A DNA stretch of 64,000 nucleotides from contig OY969923.1 in assembly GCA_963704615.1 (NCBI GenBank), positions 620,001 through 684,000 on the forward strand, written 5' to 3'. Within the stretch, counting starts at the first letter, position 1; each line of letters starts with the position of its first letter. The notes beneath the pieces are model-generated. The model was not told the origin of the DNA. It made no database searches and saw nothing but the letters and a program-made list of their open reading frames with translations. This document shows, piece after piece, positions 51,210-58,750 of this stretch. A program made the translations under genes and the position numbers. Origin of the DNA: Bog-756 sp963704615 (lineage in GTDB: Bacteria > Actinomycetota > Acidimicrobiia > Acidimicrobiales > RAAP-2).

Positions 51210-51440
51210 TCAGAGAGAGTCATTCGCTTTCTCATCACCAACCGGGTTGACGGACACCAATTCAATGTTGAGGTCGCTGAGGATTCGAAACAGTCCGTGG
51301 ATTCTTGCCTGGTCGGGTACCGGCCCAACAAGATGGGTGAGACCATCGGTGCAATGGCTGACATCGAACCCATCGAGAGCTGACGCTAGATGAGGGCTCA
51401 GCCTTCCCCGAACTACGATCTCGAACCTTTCGACTGGCAC
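51210..51440 (-). CDS. Small uncharacterised protein, paralogue of 31097-31363
   Basis: 76 residues from GTG 51440, chosen because AAAGGAAG lies five bases upstream and because the start then lines up with the paralogue at 31097. It reads FEIVVRGRLSPHLASALDGF, then GLTHLVGPVPDQARIHG and ILSDLNIELVSVNPVG. By eye about 40 of 66 aligned positions are identical to the paralogue. It is convergent with the DUF2252 gene. No function was recognised. Confidence 0.7.
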   Translation of the reverse strand: MPVERFEIVVRGRLSPHLASALDGFDVSHCTDGLTHLVGPVPDQARIHGLFRILSDLNIELVSVNPVGDEKANDSL

Positions 51441-51916
51441 AATGCTTCCTTTCATCCAAGAATTGGGCGTCAAGCCACAGCGCGTGAAGCAGATGGGAGC
51501 CGAGCGGCGCCCGAGTCGACTTACCCCTAGGCCGGCAGTGAAAACCGCGGTTGGAACTGCGCCAGGGTCTATGGGCGTCATGGATCGGCAAGATATGAAT
51601 CGACTCACCGAACAACAGCTGGTTCGCCGACCCTATGGGCCAACCGCCCTACGCCCCTTGCGACATGATCAAGATCTGCCGGTTTCGGGGTGTGCCACAG
51701 TTGAGCACCGCTCTCTAAAGGGATCGGGTGAAACCGTTAAGAACACGGTAAGTCCCTAAGTTCAGGTCCGAAGTGAATGCACTCTGTTGCGTGAGCGTTC
51801 TCCGAGAATGACCTTGACGGCGAAAGCAGGTCACCCAACCGGTCCAAATCACCCTGAACGGGTGACCACGGGTGCCTCGGCTGGGAGCACAATGAGGGCG
51901 ATCGAAGGGAGGCGCC
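51441..51916. other. Lower-GC intergenic region containing a palindrome
   Basis: About 480 bp, near 55 % GC in places, between the leftward small gene and the aquaporin side. A plus-strand frame near 51570-51760 (MGVMDRQDMNRLTEQQLVRR...) shows no recognisable family and no clear ribosome site. The only distinct signal is the palindrome at 51849-51865. Confidence 0.4.
51849..51865. promoter_or_regulatory. 17-bp palindrome TCACCC-TGAAC-GGGTGA
   Basis: Perfect copy of the recurring element. It lies 52 bp upstream of a possible small ORF at 51917 and about 250 bp upstream of the aquaporin gene. Confidence 0.55.
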
Positions 51917-52042
51917 ATGACCGAGACAGCTCAGCCCGTTCGATACCTTCGCCGTTCGTCCTGGCAGCGTCGCCGTCTTCCGCCTCGGCAACAACGGCAC
52001 CGCCACAAATTGCTCAAGGCTTGGTCACTCACGAGCTCCTGA
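51917..52042 (+). CDS. Possible 41-residue basic peptide upstream of aquaporin
   Basis: ATG 51917 follows an excellent GAAGGGAGGCGCC. The short frame encodes an Arg-rich peptide (YLRRSSWQRRRLPPRQQRHR). It could be a genuine small gene, a leader peptide, or the start of a gene broken by an indel, because an adjacent frame stays open. Support is the ribosome site and the palindrome 52 bp upstream. No family was recognised. Confidence 0.3.
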   Translation: MTETAQPVRYLRRSSWQRRRLPPRQQRHRHKLLKAWSLTSS

Positions 52043-52111
52043 ATGAAGTGAACCTCGCTCGGACGGCCCGCTTGAGGCCGGCGGGCCCAACGACTGGAAG
52101 GTGTGATCCGG

Positions 52112-52930
52112 ATGACAGCAATACAGGAACTCCCCACCCTCGGCCCCATCGCCCGATACGAGCAGAACATCATCGAGCGAATCAGTGATTTCAACGACCC
52201 CCGCCAGGAGTGGCGCCGCCTCTTTTCCGAGGTCCTGGGCACCTTCTTCCTGGTCCTGGCGGCCGCTGGTGGGGGGATGATGGGACATGCCTTCCCCGGC
52301 GTGATCAGCCGCACCGCCGCCGTGGTGGCACCAGCGCTGACAGTTATGGCCATCATCTTGTTCATGGGCAAGATCTCCGGTGCCCACCTGAATCCGGCGG
52401 TCAGCGTCGCCTTTGCCCTGCGTCGGGACTTCCCGTGGCAACGGGTGCCCGGCTACATCGTCATGCAACTCATCGGGGCCACGTTGGCGGCCCTGTTCCT
52501 CCGGGCCGTAATTCACGCCTCCGCCATCTACGGGTCGAACTATCCGGCCCACGGCTACTCGGACATGGCCGCCTTCTGGATGGAACTGATCCTGACCCTG
52601 GGTCTGGTCAGCGTGATCCTGGGGACGGCGTCAGGAGCCCAGAACATCGGCCTGTTCGGTGCCCTTGGGGTCGGGGGCTACATCGCCTTGGCCGGACTGT
52701 GGGGTAGCCCTATCTCGGGTGCCTCGATGAACCCAGCCCGCACTTTCGGCCCCGATCTGGTGGGCAAGTCATTCACTGGTTATTGGGTCTACATCGCCGG
52801 TCCCCTTGCCGGAGCCGTGCTCGCCGTGATCATCGCCTTCGTCCTCCGTGGTCGGGGTGGTGGCAAGTCGGGATCGGCGGCGGCCCAGGGCGACATCTTC
52901 ACCGAGACCTATGAGGCGGGGAAGTCATAG
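52112..52930 (+). CDS. Aquaporin / MIP-family channel
   Basis: 272 residues from ATG 52112 (GGAAGG 10 bp upstream; in-frame GTG 52103 is an alternative). Six helices and two NPA half-helices: SGAHLNPAVSVAFALR and SGASMNPARTFGPDLVG. The residues around the second NPA (R after NPA) are conserved. It should conduct water or small neutral solutes. A 45-residue N-terminal extension is unusual but hydrophilic. The regulatory palindrome at 51849 suggests inclusion in the same regulon as the ClC-side genes. Confidence 0.9.
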   Translation: MTAIQELPTLGPIARYEQNIIERISDFNDPRQEWRRLFSEVLGTFFLVLAAAGGGMMGHAFPGVISRTAAVVAPALTVMAIILFMGKISGAHLNPAVSVAFALRRDFPWQRVPGYIVMQLIGATLAALFLRAVIHASAIYGSNYPAHGYSDMAAFWMELILTLGLVSVILGTASGAQNIGLFGALGVGGYIALAGLWGSPISGASMNPARTFGPDLVGKSFTGYWVYIAGPLAGAVLAVIIAFVLRGRGGGKSGSAAAQGDIFTETYEAGKS

Positions 52931-53234
52931 ATCCCCAATGTCACAGCTGGTTCTCGATCCACATCAGGACTGAATGCTCCACCAGGTCTGCGTTCCTCGG
53001 CGCGTCCATTGCCGGCGTGCGTCGATTCGGTCCTGAGCACTGTGCCGACCTGGCATGGCGGCGCTTGGCGGGGTGTGCAGCGACGCTCTGCCGGCAAGCC
53101 GGGCCGGTTCCGCCCTGAACTGAGGATCGAAACGCGCTGATCGAGGTGCGGCAAAGACACAGTTTGAGCACCTCGCAGGGCTATATTCCTGGCAATCTTT
53201 TGAGATCGGAGATCCACGTGCGGATGGATGAGCC
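52931..53234. other. Intergenic region without recognised gene
   Basis: About 300 bp between the aquaporin and the MmpL-type gene. Minus-strand frames (for example 52941-53171) lack family similarity and ribosome sites. No palindrome copy is present. Confidence 0.4.
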
Positions 53235-55430
53235 TTGACGCGTCTCTTTGAAAAGCTGGCCGCGTTCGTCGTCTCCCGGCCGTGGTGGGTCATTTCTGCA
53301 TGGATCGTTGCCGGGGTCCTTGTTGTGATCCTCTCCCCCCAGCTGGTGACGTTCACCTCCAACAACAACTCGTCCTTCCTCCCGAGCAGCTACGAATCGG
53401 TGCAGGCCCAGGCGGTGGCCTCGCAGTACTTTCCGACCGTTTCCGGGGCATCGGGGACCATCGTGGTCAGCGCCACCAACGGAGGGGAGCTGAGCACCAC
53501 CGACCAACAGAAGGTCGCTGCCCTCGCCACGTCGCTCACCGACGACAAGATCGCTTCGGTGGTATCGGTGACCACCTCGCCGCTGTACCTCTCCTCGAAC
53601 CACAAGGTCCAGCTCGTCCAGGTTGTCTTCTCCGGTCAGGCTGGGGGCCCCGGTCCGAACGCCGCGGTGCCGATCGTGCGGTCCAAGACCACCGATTTTC
53701 TCGAGGGGTCCGGCCTCACCGGAGGGTTGACAGGAAACGCTGCCATCAGCGTCGACTCCACCAACGCCTTTGACAGCGCTGAGCTGATCATCACCATCGC
53801 AACCGTCCTACTCATCCTGATCCTCTTGGGGATCGTGTTCCGCAGCGTGTTGATCGCAGTGCTGCCCATCGTGATCATTGGCGCCGTCCACCAGATGGCC
53901 CAATCGATCACCGCTGACTTGGCGGACTGGTTCCACTTTGTGGTTGGCCCCGAGCTCGCCCCGTTATTGGTCGTGGTGATGTTCGGGGTCGGTACTGACT
54001 ACATCGTCTTCATCCTGTTTCGCTATCGGGAGCATGTTGTCGAGCCGAGCACCCAACCCAAAGGAGCTCTGCGCTACGCGCTGACCAAGGTGGGCGAGGT
54101 CATCGCCTCGGCGGCAGCCACTGTGATCGCGGCATTCGCTGCCCTGCTGGTTGCCAGTCTCGAATCTCTTCGCACGTTAGCTCCGGGCCTGATCGTCGGC
54201 ATCGCGCTCATGCTTCTGGCCGCCCTGACACTCGTTCCCGCCATTATGAGTCTGCTCGGTCTCAATCTGTTCTGGCCAACCAGACCTGTCGCCCCGGCAG
54301 CGGATCGTCGGACCCGCTCGGAGCGCATCGGCGACATGGTGGCCAAGCACCCGGGTGTCGTCCTCGGAGTGTGGAGCGCGGTGCTGATCGCTCTGGCCCT
54401 CGGATCGATCGGGTTTAAGACGACCTACAACCAGCTGGCGGAGCTCCCGGCCTCCACCCCGTCTCAAGTGGCGTACAACACCATGGCGACCGCTTTTCCC
54501 GCGGGATATCTGGGTCCAACTCAGGTCTTCGTGACGTCCAACACGACAGGCCCTCTCAACGAGACCGATGTTTCTGCGCTCGCCGCCAAATTGGCCAAGA
54601 CCGAGGGGGTCGCGACGGTGTTGCCGACCCAATACACGGCTGACAAAGGTCAAGCCCTCATCAATGTCCTGCTGACCGACGATCCTTACTCTGTTACGGC
54701 GATCGACAATGTGGCCGGGCCGGTGCGCGCGGCAGCTGATCCGTCGGCCGTGCCCGGGGCGAGCACAGTGGTCGGTGGCACAACCTCTCAGCTGGTCGAT
54801 GTGCGAGACGCTTTGCGTCACGACGTGGAGCATGTCTTCCCTCTGGCTCTGGCCATCGTGGCGGTCATCTTGGCGTTGCTGCTCCGGGCTCTGCTAGCGC
54901 CTCTCTACCTGCTCGTCGGGGTGGTCCTCACCTACGTGGCCACCCTCGGTGTGATCTCACTGGTGTTCCTCGACGGCTTTGGCTTTGTGGGGCTGGACTT
55001 CACTATCCCGATCGTCGTGTACCTCTTCGTCATGGCCATTGGCACGGATTACAACATCCTCATGGCGTCGCGCCTGCGTGAAGGATTCGAGCAGGGTCTG
55101 AGTCCACGCGAAACGTCACGACTCGCCATCGTCCACGGCTCTCCGGCCGTCGCCTCAGCCTCGGTCATTCTGGCCGGAACGTTCGCGTCGCTTCTCCTCA
55201 CCGGCATCCAGCTCCTGGAGGAGATCGGGCTGGCCGTTGCCCTTGGGGTCCTGCTTGCCGCCAACGTCTTGGCCACCCGGATCGTGCCGACCCTGGCGGC
55301 ACTCCGGTTCTGGCACTTCTGGTGGCCCCATCGGGTCCACCACCAAACCGCCGTCGAGAAAGAGGATCTTCTTCCCGCATCTCACGAAGGGGAGACGGTT
55401 CCTCGCCTGCGTTCTTCAGGCGCCGAATGA
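53235..55430 (+). CDS. MMPL-type RND-superfamily membrane transporter
   Basis: 731 residues from TTG 53235, which is the first possible start after an in-frame stop at 53229. Twelve transmembrane helices in two repeats with large extracytoplasmic loops. The proton-relay Asp-Tyr pairs appear as GVGTDYIVFILFRYREH and AIGTDYNILMASRLREGFE, in the fourth and tenth helices. Members export lipids, siderophores or drugs using the proton gradient. No ABC or lipid-synthesis genes lie beside it, so the cargo is unknown. A Sap/GAP helper-family gene exists at 26.6 kb. Confidence 0.9.
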   Translation: MTRLFEKLAAFVVSRPWWVISAWIVAGVLVVILSPQLVTFTSNNNSSFLPSSYESVQAQAVASQYFPTVSGASGTIVVSATNGGELSTTDQQKVAALATSLTDDKIASVVSVTTSPLYLSSNHKVQLVQVVFSGQAGGPGPNAAVPIVRSKTTDFLEGSGLTGGLTGNAAISVDSTNAFDSAELIITIATVLLILILLGIVFRSVLIAVLPIVIIGAVHQMAQSITADLADWFHFVVGPELAPLLVVVMFGVGTDYIVFILFRYREHVVEPSTQPKGALRYALTKVGEVIASAAATVIAAFAALLVASLESLRTLAPGLIVGIALMLLAALTLVPAIMSLLGLNLFWPTRPVAPAADRRTRSERIGDMVAKHPGVVLGVWSAVLIALALGSIGFKTTYNQLAELPASTPSQVAYNTMATAFPAGYLGPTQVFVTSNTTGPLNETDVSALAAKLAKTEGVATVLPTQYTADKGQALINVLLTDDPYSVTAIDNVAGPVRAAADPSAVPGASTVVGGTTSQLVDVRDALRHDVEHVFPLALAIVAVILALLLRALLAPLYLLVGVVLTYVATLGVISLVFLDGFGFVGLDFTIPIVVYLFVMAIGTDYNILMASRLREGFEQGLSPRETSRLAIVHGSPAVASASVILAGTFASLLLTGIQLLEEIGLAVALGVLLAANVLATRIVPTLAALRFWHFWWPHRVHHQTAVEKEDLLPASHEGETVPRLRSSGAE

Positions 55431-55491
55431 CCCCGTAAGCGCGCTAATCGAACCCTTCCGTGGAAGCTCCCTACCCCCTAGATCTTTCCTC

Positions 55492-55517
55492 CGCTGCCAG
55501 GGCACTGGGAGGCAGCG
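55492..55517. terminator. Hairpin CGCTGCC...GGCAGCG between convergent genes
   Basis: A 7-bp perfect stem with further partial pairing (CAG/CTG) inside the loop. It lies between the convergent MMPL and phosphotransferase-like genes and lacks a clear U-tract, so it is only a weak bidirectional terminator candidate. Confidence 0.3.
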
Positions 55518-55605
55518 CCGGCGGGGACAACGGCACCTTCCAGCCAGATCTTTCTGAGGGTGCGATGCCTCTCTCAGTACTGTCTGTTGGGAGTCGGGGT
55601 ATGAT

Positions 55606-56556
55606 CTAGGAGATCCCTTTAGCAGTTTCCGCCAGCTTCATTGTCTGCTCGGTGTTTAGCCTCAGCTGTTCCCAGTTCTCCCTGTAGGCGGCATACGACT
55701 GTGCATCGAGCCCGACGTGAATTTGATAGCAGAGCAATCGCGCTTCAAGGTCATCGGGGACTGAACCTTGAGCTTCCCAGTGCCGCCGCATTTCACCGGC
55801 CAGATCGAATTCTGGCCAGGACGTGTACCGCGGCTGGCAGTACAGAAGCCAGGCAGCGCCATAGAGATAGTCGCCGTACATGGAGTTGCCCCAGTCCAAG
55901 ACTGCGGTGATCTTGTCCCCTTGGACAAGAACATTGCGATTGAGCAAGTCATTGTGGATGACATGTCGCTCGGTAGGCATGCGGTCAGCCAGTTGTTCGA
56001 GCACCTTTCGTGCGGCATCAAAGTCTTCAACGCCGCCGGGTGAACCCTCCAGTGCAGCTCGCCACCCATGTGTTCGGTGATCAGGTGGATCGTCATCAAA
56101 TTTGTGAAGTAGCGCTTCTCGCCACGTTCTCAACGGGCCATGGCCATCTGACGTCCAGTTGCCGTAGCCCTGAGTAGCTGAGATATCGATGCTGTGGATC
56201 GCATCGATCGTCCTGAAGAGGCTGGGAAGAACTGTCTTGATCTGCTCCCTACCAAGCTCGTCGAGGAAGTCCCCCTTGACGCGGTCCGACAGGGCGAAGA
56301 AGCCGACCCTGGTCTCGTCAAGTTCCAATACTTTGGGAACGGGGAGCTCATCAGATGCCCAGCCAGAGGCGATCTGGTCTTTCCTGTAGTCCTCTCCATG
56401 ACTACCAAAACGAGCCACAACCTGTTTGCCGTGGAGGGACAAGGCGTAGGCCTGCGACCAATCACCACCAGAGAGGCGAGTGATCTCGCCGGCTCGGTCA
56501 CCGAAATGATCGTGGATGAAGGCTTGTACCTCACTCTGATCGAGGATCTCAGTCAC
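55606..56556 (-). CDS. Aminoglycoside phosphotransferase-family protein (hygromycin-type), low GC
   Basis: 316 residues from GTG 56556 (AGGTAGGAC upstream). An N-terminal kinase lobe (RLSGGDWSQAYALSLHGKQV) is followed by the catalytic loop HVIHNDLLNRNVLV and the metal-binding AVLDWGNSMYGDYLYGAAW. This order matches APH-type kinases such as hygromycin phosphotransferase, and the fold could also phosphorylate sugars or amino compounds. Sampled lines are near 50 % GC versus about 70 % in dnaX, indicating acquisition from another genome. A transposase relic and tRNA-Ser(CGA) follow on the upstream side. Resistance function is inferred, not shown. Confidence 0.82.
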   Translation of the reverse strand: MTEILDQSEVQAFIHDHFGDRAGEITRLSGGDWSQAYALSLHGKQVVARFGSHGEDYRKDQIASGWASDELPVPKVLELDETRVGFFALSDRVKGDFLDELGREQIKTVLPSLFRTIDAIHSIDISATQGYGNWTSDGHGPLRTWREALLHKFDDDPPDHRTHGWRAALEGSPGGVEDFDAARKVLEQLADRMPTERHVIHNDLLNRNVLVQGDKITAVLDWGNSMYGDYLYGAAWLLYCQPRYTSWPEFDLAGEMRRHWEAQGSVPDDLEARLLCYQIHVGLDAQSYAAYRENWEQLRLNTEQTMKLAETAKGIS

Positions 56557-56659
56557 TATGTGTCCTACCTATGTTCTTAAATTAGTGTCTCATAGGCGGT
56601 CGAATATCGAAGGCTGGAGGCGTTTGATCGATACATCTCAGCCCTGTGCCGGTTGGCGC

Positions 56660-56767
56660 GTGGCCATGCTCATCGAGGGTCTCGATATCCAGGTGGTCGG
56701 CCTGGACGGCTCACCACTGCGACGCCTCATCCTTGACCCGACCAAAGGACTACCAGCGGATGCCTTG
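56660..56767 (+). mobile_element. Transposase/integrase C-terminal remnant (IS481-like)
   Basis: A 36-codon stretch reads AMLIEGLDIQVVGLDGSPLR followed by RLILDPTKGLPADA. It resembles the C-terminal beta-strand end of DDE integrases of IS481-type elements (VRIVGLDGSPLRRLTLDPTKDYQ). No catalytic region and no terminal repeats were found nearby, so it is a relic. Confidence 0.45.
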
Positions 56768-56868
56768 ACGGGAATGTCCTGGTCTTCGATGCCTCGACAC
56801 ACTGGTCTCCGATGTACCCGACATCACTTGTCCCAAAATGTGGTCCCCGAAACGGGGTTGAGGCCACT

Positions 56869-56956
56869 TGGCGGAGGGAGTGGGATTCGAACCCACGGTG
56901 CCTTGCGACACAACGGTTTTCGAGACCGTCCGATTCGTCCGCTCTCGCATCCCTCC
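56869..56956 (-). tRNA. tRNA-Ser (anticodon CGA)
   Basis: Complementary-strand cloverleaf with acceptor GGAGGGA (5' end 56956) pairing with TCCCTCC, the anticodon stem ACGGT/ACCGT enclosing CTCGAAA (anticodon CGA), a long variable arm and the T arm GGTTCGAATCC. CCA is encoded at 56869-56871. It lies beside a low-GC segment with a transposase relic. Confidence 0.95.
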
Positions 56957-57164
56957 GTCCGAGAGGCTAGTCGCGACGTCGACCCTCGCAGAAAATGTGT
57001 CAGGTCAGCAACGACAACCGGTTCGACGACGAGCACCACCAGTAGCACGAGAAGAAGCGGCTTCTCGACCCCCCAGCTTCTCCTGAAGGGTGCCAGTGAC
57101 GGTCGCCTCAACCGGATGTCAGACGCTCCCCCTGATCGGACGAGTCAGGACGTAACCTGAGATC

Positions 57165-57644
57165 GTGCCTCATGGTGACCTCGCCCTCCTTGGTCGCATC
57201 GCACTGGGTTTTGCGTTGGGATACGCAATTGGATTCGAGAGGGGCCTCCGAGGTTCGCCGGCCGGTGACCGCACGTTCGCCCTCATCGGTGCCTCGGCCA
57301 CCGCCATCACCGCTGTGGCCGAGCACTCGTCGCCCCAGACGATCGCCGGGGTGGTGACTGGGGTCGGCTTCATCGGTGCCGGGGTCGTGTTCCAAGCGTC
57401 AGGCGGACTGGTCCGAGGCCTCACCACCGCGACCACGATCTTCTCCGCGGCAGCCATGGGAATCGTCGTTGGCTACGGACATCTCGTCCTCGGTGTCATT
57501 TTTGCCGCCGGGGTGATTCTCATGCTCGAGTTGCGCTTCATTCCCGGAGTGAGGGTCTGTGATTCCAGTCAGCACACCCACCTCTTCCAGAACGATCACT
57601 CGGCCGATCCGAACCAAACCACCGATGACGCACAGAGCACGTGA
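57165..57644 (+). CDS. MgtC/SapB-family membrane protein
   Basis: 159 residues from GTG 57165. Four helices with the family motif IGFERGLRGSPAGDRTFALI and GVGFIGAGVVFQ. MgtC proteins are implicated in survival under Mg2+ limitation and in modulation of ATP synthase. The C-terminus after residue 128 is hydrophilic and lacks the ACT-like domain of longer members. It lies between tRNA-Ser(CGA) and tadA. Confidence 0.85.
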   Translation: MPHGDLALLGRIALGFALGYAIGFERGLRGSPAGDRTFALIGASATAITAVAEHSSPQTIAGVVTGVGFIGAGVVFQASGGLVRGLTTATTIFSAAAMGIVVGYGHLVLGVIFAAGVILMLELRFIPGVRVCDSSQHTHLFQNDHSADPNQTTDDAQST

Positions 57645-57732
57645 CGACGTCGACGTGAGCTTTCCCCGGTTCGGCGGATGGCGCGGCTGAACAACCACGG
57701 TTGCTCTTTGGCAGCCTCGAGGGATTTCCGAG

Positions 57733-58188
<456 letters not shown>

Positions 58189-58255
58189 CGTCCCATCGTC
58201 GGAGCTGGTGCCCATTGGTAGGGAGCTGGGAGTTGTCGCGTGAGTGCCCATTCGG

Positions 58256-58340
58256 CGGAGGCGGTGGGATTTGAACCCACGGTGAGTTTCCCCACACACG
58301 ATTTCCAGTCGTGCCGATTCGGCCGCTCTCGCACGCCTCC
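58256..58340 (-). tRNA. tRNA-Ser (anticodon GGA)
   Basis: Complementary-strand cloverleaf with acceptor GGAGGCG (5' end 58340) pairing with CGCCTCC, the anticodon stem CACGA/TCGTG enclosing CTGGAAA (anticodon GGA), a long variable arm and T arm GGTTCAAATCC. The CCA end is not fully encoded (CCG follows the discriminator). Confidence 0.95.
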
Positions 58341-58514
58341 GGATGCCCGGCCCCAACGGTGAGTTCCGGGGAGCCAACAGCCTCGACAGGCTACTCCGCC
58401 GCCTCGAGCCGATCGGCGAGTTGGCCGTCCCAACCCACCGAGGCGAATGCTGCGACCCGAGCCGCCCGCCCATCGCCTCCTCTCACGACAGCCGTGGCGG
58501 CTAACGTGGGAGTG

Positions 58515-58648
58515 CTCCGGCGTTGGGTGCGGCGGCTGGGTCCTGCGCAACGTTCTCCTGTGAATCGAGTCAGGGTCGGAAGGCAGCAGCTCTCAGCGGG
58601 TCAGGGCGTGTGCCGCAGCCAACCTGGCCGTCGCACCGAACGCCGGAG
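58515..58648 (+). ncRNA. ffs: Signal recognition particle RNA (4.5S-type)
   Basis: The 5' arm CTCCGGCGTTGGGTGCG (58515) pairs with CGCACCGAACGCCGGAG (58632-58648) with one mismatch. The apical part contains GTCAGGGTCGGAAGGCAGCA (58569-58588), the conserved SRP RNA core with the GGAA tetraloop and the Ffh-binding internal loop. The position just upstream of dnaX is the usual actinobacterial location. Exact ends are approximate. Confidence 0.85.
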
Positions 58649-58750
58649 CCCGTCGGCCCCGCCCGATTCGCGCCGGCAGGCCATCGCCGTCGAACGACCC
58701 GGCAAATCCACCGGAAAGCCGAACACAGCTGCCCGATAGGCTCCCCCGAC

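Noticed and set aside
24344..51865. DosR/DevR-type dormancy boxes
   Set aside because: The repeated palindrome is TCACCC-N5-GGGTGA and does not match the GGGACT-AGTCCC core of DosR sites.
52941..53171. 76-codon minus-strand frame between aquaporin and MMPL genes
   Set aside because: No ribosome site or recognisable family; composition does not favour coding.
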